A model generated the notes under the pieces. The model saw nothing but the letters and a program-made list of their open reading frames with translations, ran no database searches and had not been told where the DNA came from. Made by a program: the position numbers and the translations under genes. Positions 1 through 7,823 of a stretch of 64,000 bases of DNA are shown in pieces. The stretch lies in NCBI GenBank assembly GCA_017416065.1, contig JAFQDM010000018.1, forward strand, positions 1 through 64,000, given 5' to 3'. Origin of the DNA: Ruminococcus sp. Lineage in GTDB: Bacteria; Bacillota; Clostridia; Oscillospirales; Acutalibacteraceae. Positions within the stretch are counted from its first letter, which is position 1; each line of letters starts with the position of its first letter.

Positions 1-1
1 G

Positions 2-1747
2 CGCGCCAACACAACAGGCGACGAGTGCCTATGGTATGCAACCTCTCCCTCTCAGACGGTAACCTACGCAAGCTGTCACGATAATCACACTCTCTACGAC
101 AGGCTTTCAGCCTCCGTTAAGGGCACCAACGCAGACTACGGAGTCAGATACTCTGACCTTATAGATATGAACAAGCTCTCTGCAGGTATCGTTATGACAT
201 CTCAGGGTATGCCCTTTATCCTTGCAGGAGAAGAGATGGCTCGCTCCAAGGGCGGCGAGGACAACAGCTACAGAAGCGATCTGAGCATTAATGCTATTGA
301 CTGGAATCTGCTCACGGAAAATCCCGACCTGGTTTCTTACTACAAGGGACTTATAGACATCCGCGAAGTATTTGCTCCCTTTACTGAGAGCACAAATAAA
401 TATATGGACTCCTACACCTTCTACGAGGAAACACAGGAGATACTTGACGTGGAATCCACAGCCACAGAGGACGAGTACATCACAGCTTGTGACTACGTGG
501 CGTTTACTGTGAAGAACGACGTGCAGGGTCAGTGGGACACAGCCCTTGTTATCTACAACGCATCTGCACAGAAAAAGACTGTGGAGATAAACACAGATGT
601 AACCGAGTGGACTGTTATTGCCAACGAATCAGGGGCAGGGCTCGATGCTCTTGCCACGGTCAGCGGCAACAGCTTTGAGGTTGCACCCTTTACCTGCTTT
701 GTGGCAGTTGATACGGAAAGCTTCTCTTCCTGCGGCTTTAAGTCAGAGGACGGCAAGGTCATCATCAAGCACGTAGACAAGGATACAGGGGACGTGCTTG
801 CCTCAAACGTTATCACAGGCAAGCCCGGCACAGGCTACAGCACTCAGGTCACACCCTTGAGCCTGCTGGAGTACGACTACGTAGACTTTGAGGGCGAGAC
901 CTCAGGAGTATTCTCCCGGGAGGATCAGGTTATCACCTGCAACTACGTGGCTTACAAGGCACCCTCACTCCTTGCGGCAGACGTGGACCAGAACGGCAGA
1001 GTTGCCATTGGCGATGCTACCACCATCCAGAAGTACATCGTTGGACTTGCAAGCTTTACGGACGAGATAATGACCCTTGCAGACGTGGACTACAGCGGTG
1101 CCGTGAACGTGAAGGATGCAACAATGCTCAGAAAAGACCTGGCAGGCTTTAAGGTAAGCACGGGAACACTCGTGACAAACTTCTATCAGCTGGACGAAGA
1201 GGGCAACAAGGTTGAGCTTGCTCCCTCCACCACCCAGACCCTCAGAGTGGGCGCTGAGTACAAGGCTACTCCCGTGAAGGCAACACTCCTTGACGTAAGC
1301 GAGGAGCTCTCCTCCGCCAATGCAAAGGGAATCCTGCCTGCAGGCACTACGGTGGTTGACTTTGTATATGTAGAGGCTACCACAGGCGTCAGAGTTAACG
1401 CTATCCATCTTGACCCTGCGGCAGAGTGGACTCCCAACCTTTGGGCATGGAGTGCATTGGGAAGCCTTTACTCCTCCTGGCCGGGTGCGGCTATGGAGAT
1501 GGGTGAGGACGGCTGGTACTTTGTAGATACCACCCTCCCCAGAAACGACTACTCCATCATCATCTCCAACAACGGTACTCCCCAGACTGCAGACTACACA
1601 GGCCTTGCAGGAGGAGAGATATGGGTGGTAATTGACGATTACAATATGGTAAACGGCGGCAACTTCCTCAAGATTTACGATGAGATGCCCGACGTGGAGG
1701 CTCTCAGAGCAGAGGCTCTTGCAACAGCTCCCACAGATGCCGAGTGA
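2..1747 (+). CDS. Type I pullulanase, 3' part, with dockerin and C-terminal starch-binding module (partial)
   Basis: The frame is open from base 2, so the 5' end lies outside the window. Early residues read YASCHDNHTLYDRL, the region IV of pullulanases (GH13_14) holding the third catalytic Asp. The later stretch GMPFILAGEEMARSKGG followed by NSYRSD and IDWN is also typical of alpha-1,6-debranching enzymes. Next come a beta-rich C domain, a MucBP-like segment (about 766-954, VIIKHVDKDTGDVLASN), a two-repeat dockerin (about 976-1158, DVDQNGRVAIGDATTIQKY and DVDYSGAVNVKDATMLRKD), and a terminal module with a SSWPG motif resembling CBM26 (about 1375-1690). The dockerin is internal. Expected role: extracellular debranching of starch or pullulan as amylosome cargo. 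The enzyme class is secure; naming of the accessory modules is inference from motifs. Confidence 0.9.
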   Translation, partial: RANTTGDECLWYATSPSQTVTYASCHDNHTLYDRLSASVKGTNADYGVRYSDLIDMNKLSAGIVMTSQGMPFILAGEEMARSKGGEDNSYRSDLSINAIDWNLLTENPDLVSYYKGLIDIREVFAPFTESTNKYMDSYTFYEETQEILDVESTATEDEYITACDYVAFTVKNDVQGQWDTALVIYNASAQKKTVEINTDVTEWTVIANESGAGLDALATVSGNSFEVAPFTCFVAVDTESFSSCGFKSEDGKVIIKHVDKDTGDVLASNVITGKPGTGYSTQVTPLSLLEYDYVDFEGETSGVFSREDQVITCNYVAYKAPSLLAADVDQNGRVAIGDATTIQKYIVGLASFTDEIMTLADVDYSGAVNVKDATMLRKDLAGFKVSTGTLVTNFYQLDEEGNKVELAPSTTQTLRVGAEYKATPVKATLLDVSEELSSANAKGILPAGTTVVDFVYVEATTGVRVNAIHLDPAAEWTPNLWAWSALGSLYSSWPGAAMEMGEDGWYFVDTTLPRNDYSIIISNNGTPQTADYTGLAGGEIWVVIDDYNMVNGGNFLKIYDEMPDVEALRAEALATAPTDAE

Positions 1748-1789
1748 TCAACAAAATAAACTAAACATATAATATAAAAAGATAAAAAG

Positions 1790-1825
1790 CGGTCGGAACA
1801 GTATAAAAGCTGTCCCGGCCGTTTT
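1790..1825 (+). terminator. Intrinsic terminator of the pullulanase gene
   Basis: The arms CGGTCGGAACAG (1790-1801) and CTGTCCCGGCCG (1810-1821) pair fully if G-U pairs are allowed, and TTTTC follows. It lies 43 bases after the stop codon. Confidence 0.75.
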
Positions 1826-1839
1826 CGCAGAAATAAGCT

Positions 1840-1965
1840 GTCACCGAAGGTGACTGATGGAGTTTGGCTCCTCCATGAGGAAATTCCCCCGATAGGGAAG
1901 GCACAAAAGGCTTCTCCTTGAGGAGAAGCTCCTGCGAAGCAGGTGATGAGGTGTAGAGCGCTCGG
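1840..1965. repeat. Palindromic intergenic repeat (short nested inverted repeats)
   Basis: The stretch is a chain of small palindromes: GTCACCGAAGGTGAC, GGAGTTTGGCTCC, GCTTCTCCTTGAGGAGAAGC, CCTGCGAAGCAGG and GAGCGCTCGGCGCTC, each joined by TGATGAGG-like words. A related element lies at 56270-56335. No coding potential is visible. Similar words are common in spacers of gut Firmicutes, but I cannot name the family. Confidence 0.6.
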
Positions 1966-2009
1966 CGCTCGTAAATGAGAAAAGTCGAGGGCTACGGTGC
2001 TCGGCGCTT

Positions 2010-2161
2010 CTTGGCACGCACTCTTTCAGCTCCGCTTCTCCTTAAAAATGTGGTTGCTCCCCAAATTTGCCTAAATGCAAATGTAAATATTATTTGCATT
2101 TTGTTCGGCAAATTATGCTGTCGCCACCCATTTTTAAGGGCTTCGCTGAGAGTGCGCTTCT
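2010..2161. repeat. Large imperfect inverted repeat (about 65 nt arms)
   Basis: The left arm (2014-2071) and the right arm (2104-2160) are imperfect reverse complements. Shared blocks are GCACTC, AGC, CTTAAAAATG and AATTTGCC. The centre (2072-2101) is itself a palindrome, AAATGCAAAT with ATTTGCATTT. The whole could fold into one long rod and looks like a non-coding MITE-type or processed hairpin element. Two overlapping open frames here have no ribosome site and are not called. Confidence 0.6.
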
Positions 2162-2168
2162 TACAAAG

Positions 2169-2200
2169 TAAAAAGCCCCTCGGAAAACCGAAGGGCTTTA
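2169..2200 (-). terminator. Terminator of rpmB
   Basis: AAGCCCCTCGG (2173-2183) pairs with CCGAAGGGCTT (2188-2198). On the minus strand the hairpin is followed by TTTTTAC. It lies 35 bases past the rpmB stop. Confidence 0.8.
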
Positions 2201-2234
2201 AATACCGTTTAAATTGCATTGAACAAAGAGCAGA

Positions 2235-2423
2235 TTAAACAGCTCTCTGAACCTTACCTGAACGTAAGCAACGGGTGCAAGCATAAACGTGCTTGGGTGT
2301 GCCGTTAACAACAGCCTTTACTCTCTGCACATTGGGCTTCCAAGTTCTGTTGGAGCGTCTGTGTGAGTGAGAAACCTTAATTCCGAACTTAACGTCTTTT
2401 CCGCAGAAATCACATTTTGCCAT
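2235..2423 (-). CDS. rpmB: 50S ribosomal protein L28
   Basis: This 62-residue protein begins MAKCDFCGKDVKFG and ends YACTRCLRSGKVQ. The CxxC pair near each end is the zinc-ribbon form of L28. The start is the ATG at 2423, which has AAGGAGGTG 5-7 bases upstream. An ATG 24 bases further out has no such site and would add an atypical N-terminus. L28 is part of the large ribosomal subunit. The gene is a single unit with its own promoter and terminator, divergent from the M50 operon. Confidence 0.97.
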   Translation of the reverse strand: MAKCDFCGKDVKFGIKVSHSHRRSNRTWKPNVQRVKAVVNGTPKHVYACTRCLRSGKVQRAV

Positions 2424-2462
2424 GCTTCTGCACCTCCTTAATGACATAGTAGCATTTGTAAC

Positions 2463-2497
2463 TCTGTTATCATAACAGAAAGTTCAGAAAAAAGCAA
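2463..2497 (-). promoter_or_regulatory. rpmB promoter with a perfect 17-bp palindrome over the -10
   Basis: On the minus strand TTGCTT (2492-2497), a 17-base spacer and TATGAT (2469-2474) form a sigma-A promoter. A perfect dyad TCTGTTAT-C-ATAACAGA (2463-2479) is centred on the -10 box, as an operator would be. The regulator is unknown. Confidence 0.6.
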
Positions 2498-2519
2498 GAG
2501 TTTTTTTGAAAAACTTTTC

Positions 2520-2548
2520 TTGTTTTTTTTGAGGACTTATTATATAAT
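2520..2548 (+). promoter_or_regulatory. Promoter of the M50/scpAB operon
   Basis: TTGTTT (2520-2525), 17 bases, TATAAT (2543-2548). It lies about 60 bases before the TTG start at 2611. Confidence 0.65.
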
Positions 2549-2610
2549 ATGATAGATGTATTGTTTATAATGGAAAAAGTATTGATTTTTGTAGGTCGGA
2601 GGAGAGCGTT

Positions 2611-3345
2611 TTGTATAGATTTTTGATTGATTTGCGCACATATGCAGGGAACATCCACGGAATGGTTGCACTTTTTACGGGTGTGCTTCTGGCGGTTGCT
2701 TTTTACGTGCTGCTTGTGGGTCCTTTGCACAACTGTGTGAAATATTCCGTTGCCCGAAAACATGGCGACATATCCTTCGTTGAGTACGGATACAACAGAT
2801 TGTCTCCCCGCGAGCATTTTCATCTTGTGGGGTTCATCACGGCTTTGCTGCTTAACATAAGTTTTACCCAGCCTGTGTACTTAGACGATGAGAACTTCAA
2901 AAAACCAAGGCAGAGCAGGGTGCTCATTGCGCTTTCTGGAATTGGTGTGTACGTGTTTATGTTCCTTGTTTCCGGAGTTGCCTACAGCATTTTAAAGGAT
3001 TTCTCCTTTTTCTCCATTCAGGCGGCAACAGTTGTGCCGGATAACGTGAGCTATTTTGCGTATGCTTACTATGCTGTTTACGTTGCGGTCTTCTATGTGT
3101 TCAGAATCAGCATCTGCACCATCTTTATGAATCTGATCCCTCTGGGTCCTCTTGATGCTGCAGATATACTCTATATGTTCCTGCCCGTAAACTGGCAGGA
3201 CGGACTCAGAAACAATGAATCTCTCATAAGCCTTCTGTTATTTATTGTTGTATTTCTCACCGTGGGTGCTCCCGACGGAGTATTCAACGTTGTGGGAAAT
3301 GAAGTGATGCTTGAGTTTTCAAATATGATAATGTCCTGGGTGTAA
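2611..3345 (+). CDS. Degenerate site-2-protease-like membrane protein (M50 paralogue without catalytic motif)
   Basis: The 244-residue membrane protein follows the plan of its downstream neighbour, an M50B protease: hydrophobic segments near residues 18-36, 70-86, 104-130, 150-175 and 207-222. Where HExxH should stand it reads GPLHNCVKYSVARKHGD, and where the third ligand sits (NMIPIPPLDG next door) it reads NLIPLGPLDAADILY. Only the Asp remains, so proteolysis is unlikely. The start is TTG at 2611 with GGAGGAG 7 bases upstream. A regulatory or chaperone-like pseudoprotease role is inference; it could also be a decaying duplicate. Confidence 0.7.
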   Translation: MYRFLIDLRTYAGNIHGMVALFTGVLLAVAFYVLLVGPLHNCVKYSVARKHGDISFVEYGYNRLSPREHFHLVGFITALLLNISFTQPVYLDDENFKKPRQSRVLIALSGIGVYVFMFLVSGVAYSILKDFSFFSIQAATVVPDNVSYFAYAYYAVYVAVFYVFRISICTIFMNLIPLGPLDAADILYMFLPVNWQDGLRNNESLISLLLFIVVFLTVGAPDGVFNVVGNEVMLEFSNMIMSWV

Positions 3346-3375
3346 GGTACAGTATTTTGGAGGTATTGATAAATA

Positions 3376-4041
3376 ATGCTTTTTGATCTGCTCAGAGGCA
3401 ATATGACCTTTGAATCCGCACTGGTGCATATTGCCGTAATTCTTCTTATGATATTCCTGATTCTTCCCGTGCACGAGTTTGCCCACGCAGGGGTGGCTTA
3501 TCTTTTGGGGGATAGGGGAATAAAGTACAGAGGCAGACTCTCACTCAATCCCTTGGCGCATATAGACATTGTAGGCTCGCTTATGATGCTTTTTATCGGC
3601 ATAGGCTGGGCAAAGCCCGTGCCCGTAAACCCCGGAGCCTTCAGAAAGCCCAAGCTCTATATGGGAATCACCGCCTTGGCGGGACCTGTGTCCAACATCC
3701 TTTGCGGTATGTTTGGCGGTCTGGTGCTTGCCGTGCTGCAAAACGTAGCATTCCTGTGGCTCTATACAACCGAGGCAGGCTACTTTGTATTTTTGTTCTT
3801 GTGGTATTACATCTCAATCAACGCAAGCCTTGCAGTTTTTAATATGATCCCCATTCCTCCTCTGGACGGAAGCAAGGTGCTGTTTATATTTTTGCCTGAC
3901 AGAATAGTCAATATGTTCTACAGATACCAGCAGTACTCCTTTATTCTGCTGATGGTGCTTGTTTATTCCAACGTTCTGGACGGAATTCTGAGCTTTTGCT
4001 CGGGCTTTGTGTTTGATCTTTGCACGTTCTTTGCTTTTTGA
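3376..4041 (+). CDS. Site-2 protease family zinc metalloprotease (M50B)
   Basis: The 221-residue polytopic protein has the zinc motif HEFAH in its first membrane segment (LPVHEFAHAGVAYLLGD) and the third-ligand motif NMIPIPPLDGSKVL in the last third. These proteases cut inside membranes and in Firmicutes process anti-sigma factors or sporulation regulators. It sits 30 bases after its degenerate paralogue and 40 before scpA, an arrangement common in Clostridia. The start is ATG 3376 with GGAGG 12 bases upstream. The substrate cannot be read from sequence. Confidence 0.92.
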   Translation: MLFDLLRGNMTFESALVHIAVILLMIFLILPVHEFAHAGVAYLLGDRGIKYRGRLSLNPLAHIDIVGSLMMLFIGIGWAKPVPVNPGAFRKPKLYMGITALAGPVSNILCGMFGGLVLAVLQNVAFLWLYTTEAGYFVFLFLWYYISINASLAVFNMIPIPPLDGSKVLFIFLPDRIVNMFYRYQQYSFILLMVLVYSNVLDGILSFCSGFVFDLCTFFAF

Positions 4042-4081
4042 TCCTGCAAAGGTATATGAGCTCTGAAAGGAGGGCAACAAA

Positions 4082-4804
4082 ATGGAAAATCAAAAGCAAT
4101 TGCAATACAAGTTGCCCGTGTTTGAGGGGCCTCTTGATCTTTTGTTACTGCTTATTTCAAAGAATAAAATTGATATTTACGATATAGAGATCTCCCTGCT
4201 TTTGGAGCAGTATATGGAGCAGATCAGCGCCATGCAGGAGGCGGATATGGACATTGCCTCTGACTTTCTTGAGATGGCGTCAAGGCTTGTGTACATCAAG
4301 TCCGTAATGCTTCTGCCCAAATACGAGGAAGAGGCAGAGCAGCTCAAAACAGAGCTCCAGGGTCAGCTTATTGAGTATCAGCTTTGCCGTGCAGTTGCCG
4401 CAAAGCTGGCTCCCATGGTAAGCTTTGACAAATTCTGCCGCGAGCCTTCTCCCGTGGAATATGACCTGACCTACAACAGGATCCACCCGCCTGTGGATAT
4501 TGCCAAGGCTTACATAGGTGCCGTGGGCAGGGGCAAGCGTAAGCTTCCTCCCAAGCGTGAGGCTTTCTCAGGCATTGTGGAGAAGAAGATAATCTCCGTA
4601 AGCTCCAGGATAATCCGCGTTATGCGTAATCTGTGGAGGAAGGATAACGTGCGCTACAGCGACCTGTTTGAGGCTTGCTCAGGCAAAAGCGACCTGGTTG
4701 CAACCTTTTTGGCGGTGCTGGAGCTTGTAAAGGGCAAGAGGGTTATTATTGACGGAGACGGAGATTCTGCTACCGTCAGAATGTTGGAGGACAACAGACG
4801 ATGA
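4082..4804 (+). CDS. scpA: Segregation and condensation protein A
   Basis: ScpA is the kleisin that bridges the two SMC heads in the chromosome condensation complex. The 240-residue product opens with the diagnostic N-terminus YKLPVFEGPLDLLLLLISKN, has a helical middle, and ends in the winged-helix part that binds SMC. A Shine-Dalgarno AGGAGGG precedes the ATG. The stop overlaps the start of scpB (ATGA), so the two are translationally coupled. Confidence 0.97.
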   Translation: MENQKQLQYKLPVFEGPLDLLLLLISKNKIDIYDIEISLLLEQYMEQISAMQEADMDIASDFLEMASRLVYIKSVMLLPKYEEEAEQLKTELQGQLIEYQLCRAVAAKLAPMVSFDKFCREPSPVEYDLTYNRIHPPVDIAKAYIGAVGRGKRKLPPKREAFSGIVEKKIISVSSRIIRVMRNLWRKDNVRYSDLFEACSGKSDLVATFLAVLELVKGKRVIIDGDGDSATVRMLEDNRR

Positions 4805-5484
4805 GTGAACTTAACATAAAAAATGCAATCGAAGCAATACTTTTTGCAAGCGGCACCTCTGTGCCTGTTTCCAGGGTCGCAACTGCTTTGGAGCTTACGG
4901 AAAAAGAGGCAAAAAAGCAGCTTGACTTACTTATGGATGAATACACAAAGGCTCAAAGAGGCATAACAATAATAAAGCTTCAGGATGCTTACCAGATGGT
5001 GTCCGTGGAGGAGTACGCTCCTCAGATACGAACGGTTATGGATCTGAGAAGAAACACACCCCTCTCTCAGGCGGCAATGGAGGTGCTGGCGGTAGTGGCC
5101 TACAACCAGCCCGTGACCAAGGCCTTCATTGAGCAGGTGCGCGGTGTGGATTGCTCAGGCGTTATCGGCAGCTTGACCGCCAAAGACCTTATTGAGGAAA
5201 AGGGCAGGCTTGAGCTCCCCGGCAGACCTCTTATTTACGGCACAACAGAGAATTTCCTGCGGTGCTTCAGCATTTCCGACCTTTCAGAGCTTCCGGAGAT
5301 TCCCTCCTCTGAGCCCGAAAAAACAGAGGACGGAGACACAGATGCAGACGATTCTCAGCTCAGCATCTTCAAGGGTGAGGAAAATGCTCAGACGAGCGTT
5401 GAAGACGGAGAGGACTCTGAGCAGGATGCAATGATTGCCGCTACCCCTTTGGAGATTATTGATGAAGCCACCAGGGAAGAGTAA
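4801..5484 (+). CDS. scpB: Segregation and condensation protein B
   Basis: ScpB binds the middle of ScpA and completes the SMC-ScpAB condensin. The 227-residue protein begins NIKNAIEAILFASGTSVPVSR and contains two winged-helix domains (residues 5-160, with EVLAVVAYNQPVTKAFIEQVRG). About 65 acidic, low-complexity residues follow (DGDTDADDSQ...), an extension beyond the folded core. The 4-base overlap with scpA indicates coupled synthesis. Confidence 0.96.
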   Translation: MSELNIKNAIEAILFASGTSVPVSRVATALELTEKEAKKQLDLLMDEYTKAQRGITIIKLQDAYQMVSVEEYAPQIRTVMDLRRNTPLSQAAMEVLAVVAYNQPVTKAFIEQVRGVDCSGVIGSLTAKDLIEEKGRLELPGRPLIYGTTENFLRCFSISDLSELPEIPSSEPEKTEDGDTDADDSQLSIFKGEENAQTSVEDGEDSEQDAMIAATPLEIIDEATREE

Positions 5485-5505
5485 TTTTAATCGGGGCGAA
5501 GTAAA

Positions 5506-6132
5506 TTGATCTACGTATTTTCGGCACTTCTGGCGCTTGCGGTACTTATCTGCGTGCTTCTGAACGTAAGCGTTACCCTGAAGGTGCAATATGATAAACA
5601 AAGCAACGTCTTCAGGTGCACGGCTCATTATTTGTTTCTGACCCATGTGCTGGCACCTAAAGAGGAAAAAAAGAAGAAAAAAAGTAAAAAGAAAAAAACA
5701 GATAAATCCCCAAAGAAAGAGGATAAAAAGACCTCCTTTGCAGACAGGATAAGGGAGACGGGACTTGTGGGCTTTATTGATGACATTAAGGATATAGTAA
5801 AGGGGGCCTGGGGGCTGATAGTCTGTGTGCTCAGGCGCTCGGTGCTTAAGGAGTTCACTCTGCATCTGAGTGTGGCGGGGGAGGATGCGGCAGATACCGC
5901 GGTGCTCTACGGCATGGCAAACGGAGTGCTTTACCCCATAATCACTCTGATACTTGAGAACGTGCGTGAGTATAAAGAGCTGGATGTGGAGATATCTCCC
6001 GACTTCTCAGAGGAGGCAGAGGCTGACTTTGAGTTCAGCGCACAGCTTAAGCTTAAGCCCGTGAGGTTTTTAAGCGCTGTTTTTGAAAGCAGAGAAGAAC
6101 TGGGCAGACTTGTTTCTGCAATCAGAAAATAA
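5506..6132 (+). CDS. DUF2953 domain membrane-anchored protein
   Basis: The 208-residue protein has an N-terminal membrane anchor (VFSALLALAVLICVLLNV), a very lysine-rich linker at residues 52-77 (KEEKKKKKSKKKK), and a C-terminal part matching the DUF2953 pattern found beside scpB and gerW in Clostridia. The family has no proven function; sporulation association is inferred from conserved context. The start is TTG 5506 with only a weak purine run (GGGGCGAA) upstream, so the exact N-terminus is less certain. Confidence 0.8.
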   Translation: MIYVFSALLALAVLICVLLNVSVTLKVQYDKQSNVFRCTAHYLFLTHVLAPKEEKKKKKSKKKKTDKSPKKEDKKTSFADRIRETGLVGFIDDIKDIVKGAWGLIVCVLRRSVLKEFTLHLSVAGEDAADTAVLYGMANGVLYPIITLILENVREYKELDVEISPDFSEEAEADFEFSAQLKLKPVRFLSAVFESREELGRLVSAIRK

Positions 6133-6186
6133 TTTGAATCTAAAGTACAGAATCACAGAATATATATCGTAAAAGGAGAATGTAAA

Positions 6187-6597
6187 ATGAGCGAACATCC
6201 CATTAACGGACTGATGGATACAACTCTGGACAAGATCAAGAGCATGGTGGATGTGAACACCATCATAGGCACGCCTATCACATCCCCTGACGGCACAACC
6301 ATTATCCCCGTTTCCAAGGTAAGCTACGGCTTTGCCTCAGGCGGCTCAGACATCCCTGCAAAAAAGGAAAGTCAGAAGACCGGCTTCGGCGGCGGCTCAG
6401 GCGCAGGCGTTACCATTAATCCCGTGGGCTTTCTTGCGGTTATGAAGGGCGACGTTAAGTTCATCCCCATCACCAAGTACGACGGACCCGCAGACCGCAT
6501 AGTGGGTATGGTGCCCGAACTTTTTGACAAGGTGAAGGGACTTTTTAATAAGGATAAAAAGTCTGTGGCAGAGATTGGTGACGACGAGCTCTTTTGA
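6187..6597 (+). CDS. gerW: GerW (YtfJ) family sporulation protein
   Basis: The 136-residue protein shows the family features: a start with SEHPINGLMDTTLDKIKSMVD, the motif GTTIIPVSKVSYGFASGG, a glycine-rich FGGGSGAG loop and INPVGFLAV. In Bacillus the homologue is a forespore protein needed for response of spores to L-alanine. Its place after scpAB and DUF2953 is the standard Firmicute order and supports a spore-forming host. An AAAGGAG site precedes the ATG. Confidence 0.95.
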   Translation: MSEHPINGLMDTTLDKIKSMVDVNTIIGTPITSPDGTTIIPVSKVSYGFASGGSDIPAKKESQKTGFGGGSGAGVTINPVGFLAVMKGDVKFIPITKYDGPADRIVGMVPELFDKVKGLFNKDKKSVAEIGDDELF

Positions 6598-6646
6598 TGA
6601 ATAACCTGCACTCCCCGATCATAAATTTGTATCGGGGTGTGTCTTT

Positions 6647-7768
6647 ATGAAACAAAGATTAGCTTTCTTTTTAATATTGCCGCTTCTGCTTGCGTGCACG
6701 GCTCACACAGCCAAAGCAGAGGCAGAAAAGCCGCAGATCTCTGCAGGTGCCTACGTGCTTTACTGTGCAGACAGCGGCGGGGTGCTGCTCTCTTCAAACG
6801 AGCACGAAAAAATGGGAATGGCAAGCACCACAAAGATAATGACCTCTCTGCTGTGCCTGGAGCAGGCATCGGCGGCAGACCGCAAGGTTACCTTCACAAG
6901 GGAGATGTGTGCCGAGGGCAGCTCTATGTACCTTAAAGCAGGGGATGTGGTGCGGCTCTCGGATTTAGCGGCAGGGATGATGACGGTGTCCGGCAACGAT
7001 GCGGCAAATGCGGCGGCAATTGCCATCGGCGGCACTCAGGAGAAATTTGCAAGCCTTATGAATCAGCGTGCAAAGCAGATCGGTATGGAGAATACAAACT
7101 TTGTGACTCCAAGCGGACTTTCTCACCCCGATCACTACTCCACAGCCTACGATATGGCTCTGCTTATGGACTATGCAATGGAGAATGAGGACTTTGCAGA
7201 GCTTACTGCAAAGAAAAGCGTCACGGTGGACTTTGTAAAGCCCAGGACCCACAGGGTTACATATAATAACCACAACCGCCTGCTGTCTATGTACGAGCAT
7301 TGCACAGGGGGCAAAACAGGCTATACTCAGAGCACAGGCAGGTGCCTTGTTACAAGTGCTGAGTACGAGGGGCTCAGGCTCATAGCCGTGACCCTCAACG
7401 ACAGAAACGACTGGCAGGACCATATAGCTCTTTATGAATACGGATTTGAGAATTTCACAGCCTTTTCGCCGAATGTTCAGGAGATCTACCGAGTGAGCGT
7501 GGCAGGGTCTGAACTTCAGAGCATCACCGCATACGCACCCTTTAAGAAGGTGTGCGCTTTGAAAAAGTCAGATGCAGAAAAGGTGCAGACAAAGGTGTTT
7601 TTGCCTGGGCTGGTGTATGCTCCCGTGTGCAAAGGCGACGTGCTTGGCAGGGTGGTGTGCACCCTTGAGGGAGAGGAGATACTCACCCTGGAGCTTATGG
7701 CAAAAGAAGATGCGCCCCATAAGTACAGCTTCTGGCTTATAAGGTTTTTCAGGGGGCTTTTTAAATAG
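6647..7768 (+). CDS. D-alanyl-D-alanine carboxypeptidase (S11, PBP5/DacF type)
   Basis: This enzyme removes the terminal D-Ala from peptidoglycan stem peptides. All three penicillin-binding motifs are present: S60-T-T-K63, S115-G-N117 and K223-T-G225. Residues 1-25 form a signal peptide; LLAC at 14-17 resembles a lipobox, so lipid anchoring is possible. The C-terminal end (FWLIRFFRGLF) is a likely amphipathic membrane anchor, as in PBP5. Position between gerW and rluB matches DacF/DacB loci of spore formers. Length, 373 aa, is normal. Confidence 0.95.
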   Translation: MKQRLAFFLILPLLLACTAHTAKAEAEKPQISAGAYVLYCADSGGVLLSSNEHEKMGMASTTKIMTSLLCLEQASAADRKVTFTREMCAEGSSMYLKAGDVVRLSDLAAGMMTVSGNDAANAAAIAIGGTQEKFASLMNQRAKQIGMENTNFVTPSGLSHPDHYSTAYDMALLMDYAMENEDFAELTAKKSVTVDFVKPRTHRVTYNNHNRLLSMYEHCTGGKTGYTQSTGRCLVTSAEYEGLRLIAVTLNDRNDWQDHIALYEYGFENFTAFSPNVQEIYRVSVAGSELQSITAYAPFKKVCALKKSDAEKVQTKVFLPGLVYAPVCKGDVLGRVVCTLEGEEILTLELMAKEDAPHKYSFWLIRFFRGLFK

Positions 7769-7823
7769 AAAATATGCAGATGTTGCTTTTCATATATCAT
7801 AAGAAACACAAGGAATGAAAAAT

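Noticed and set aside
1975-2238. Overlapping open frames in the pullulanase-rpmB spacer
   Set aside because: They lie in the inverted repeat and the rpmB terminator, with no ribosome site and no family pattern.
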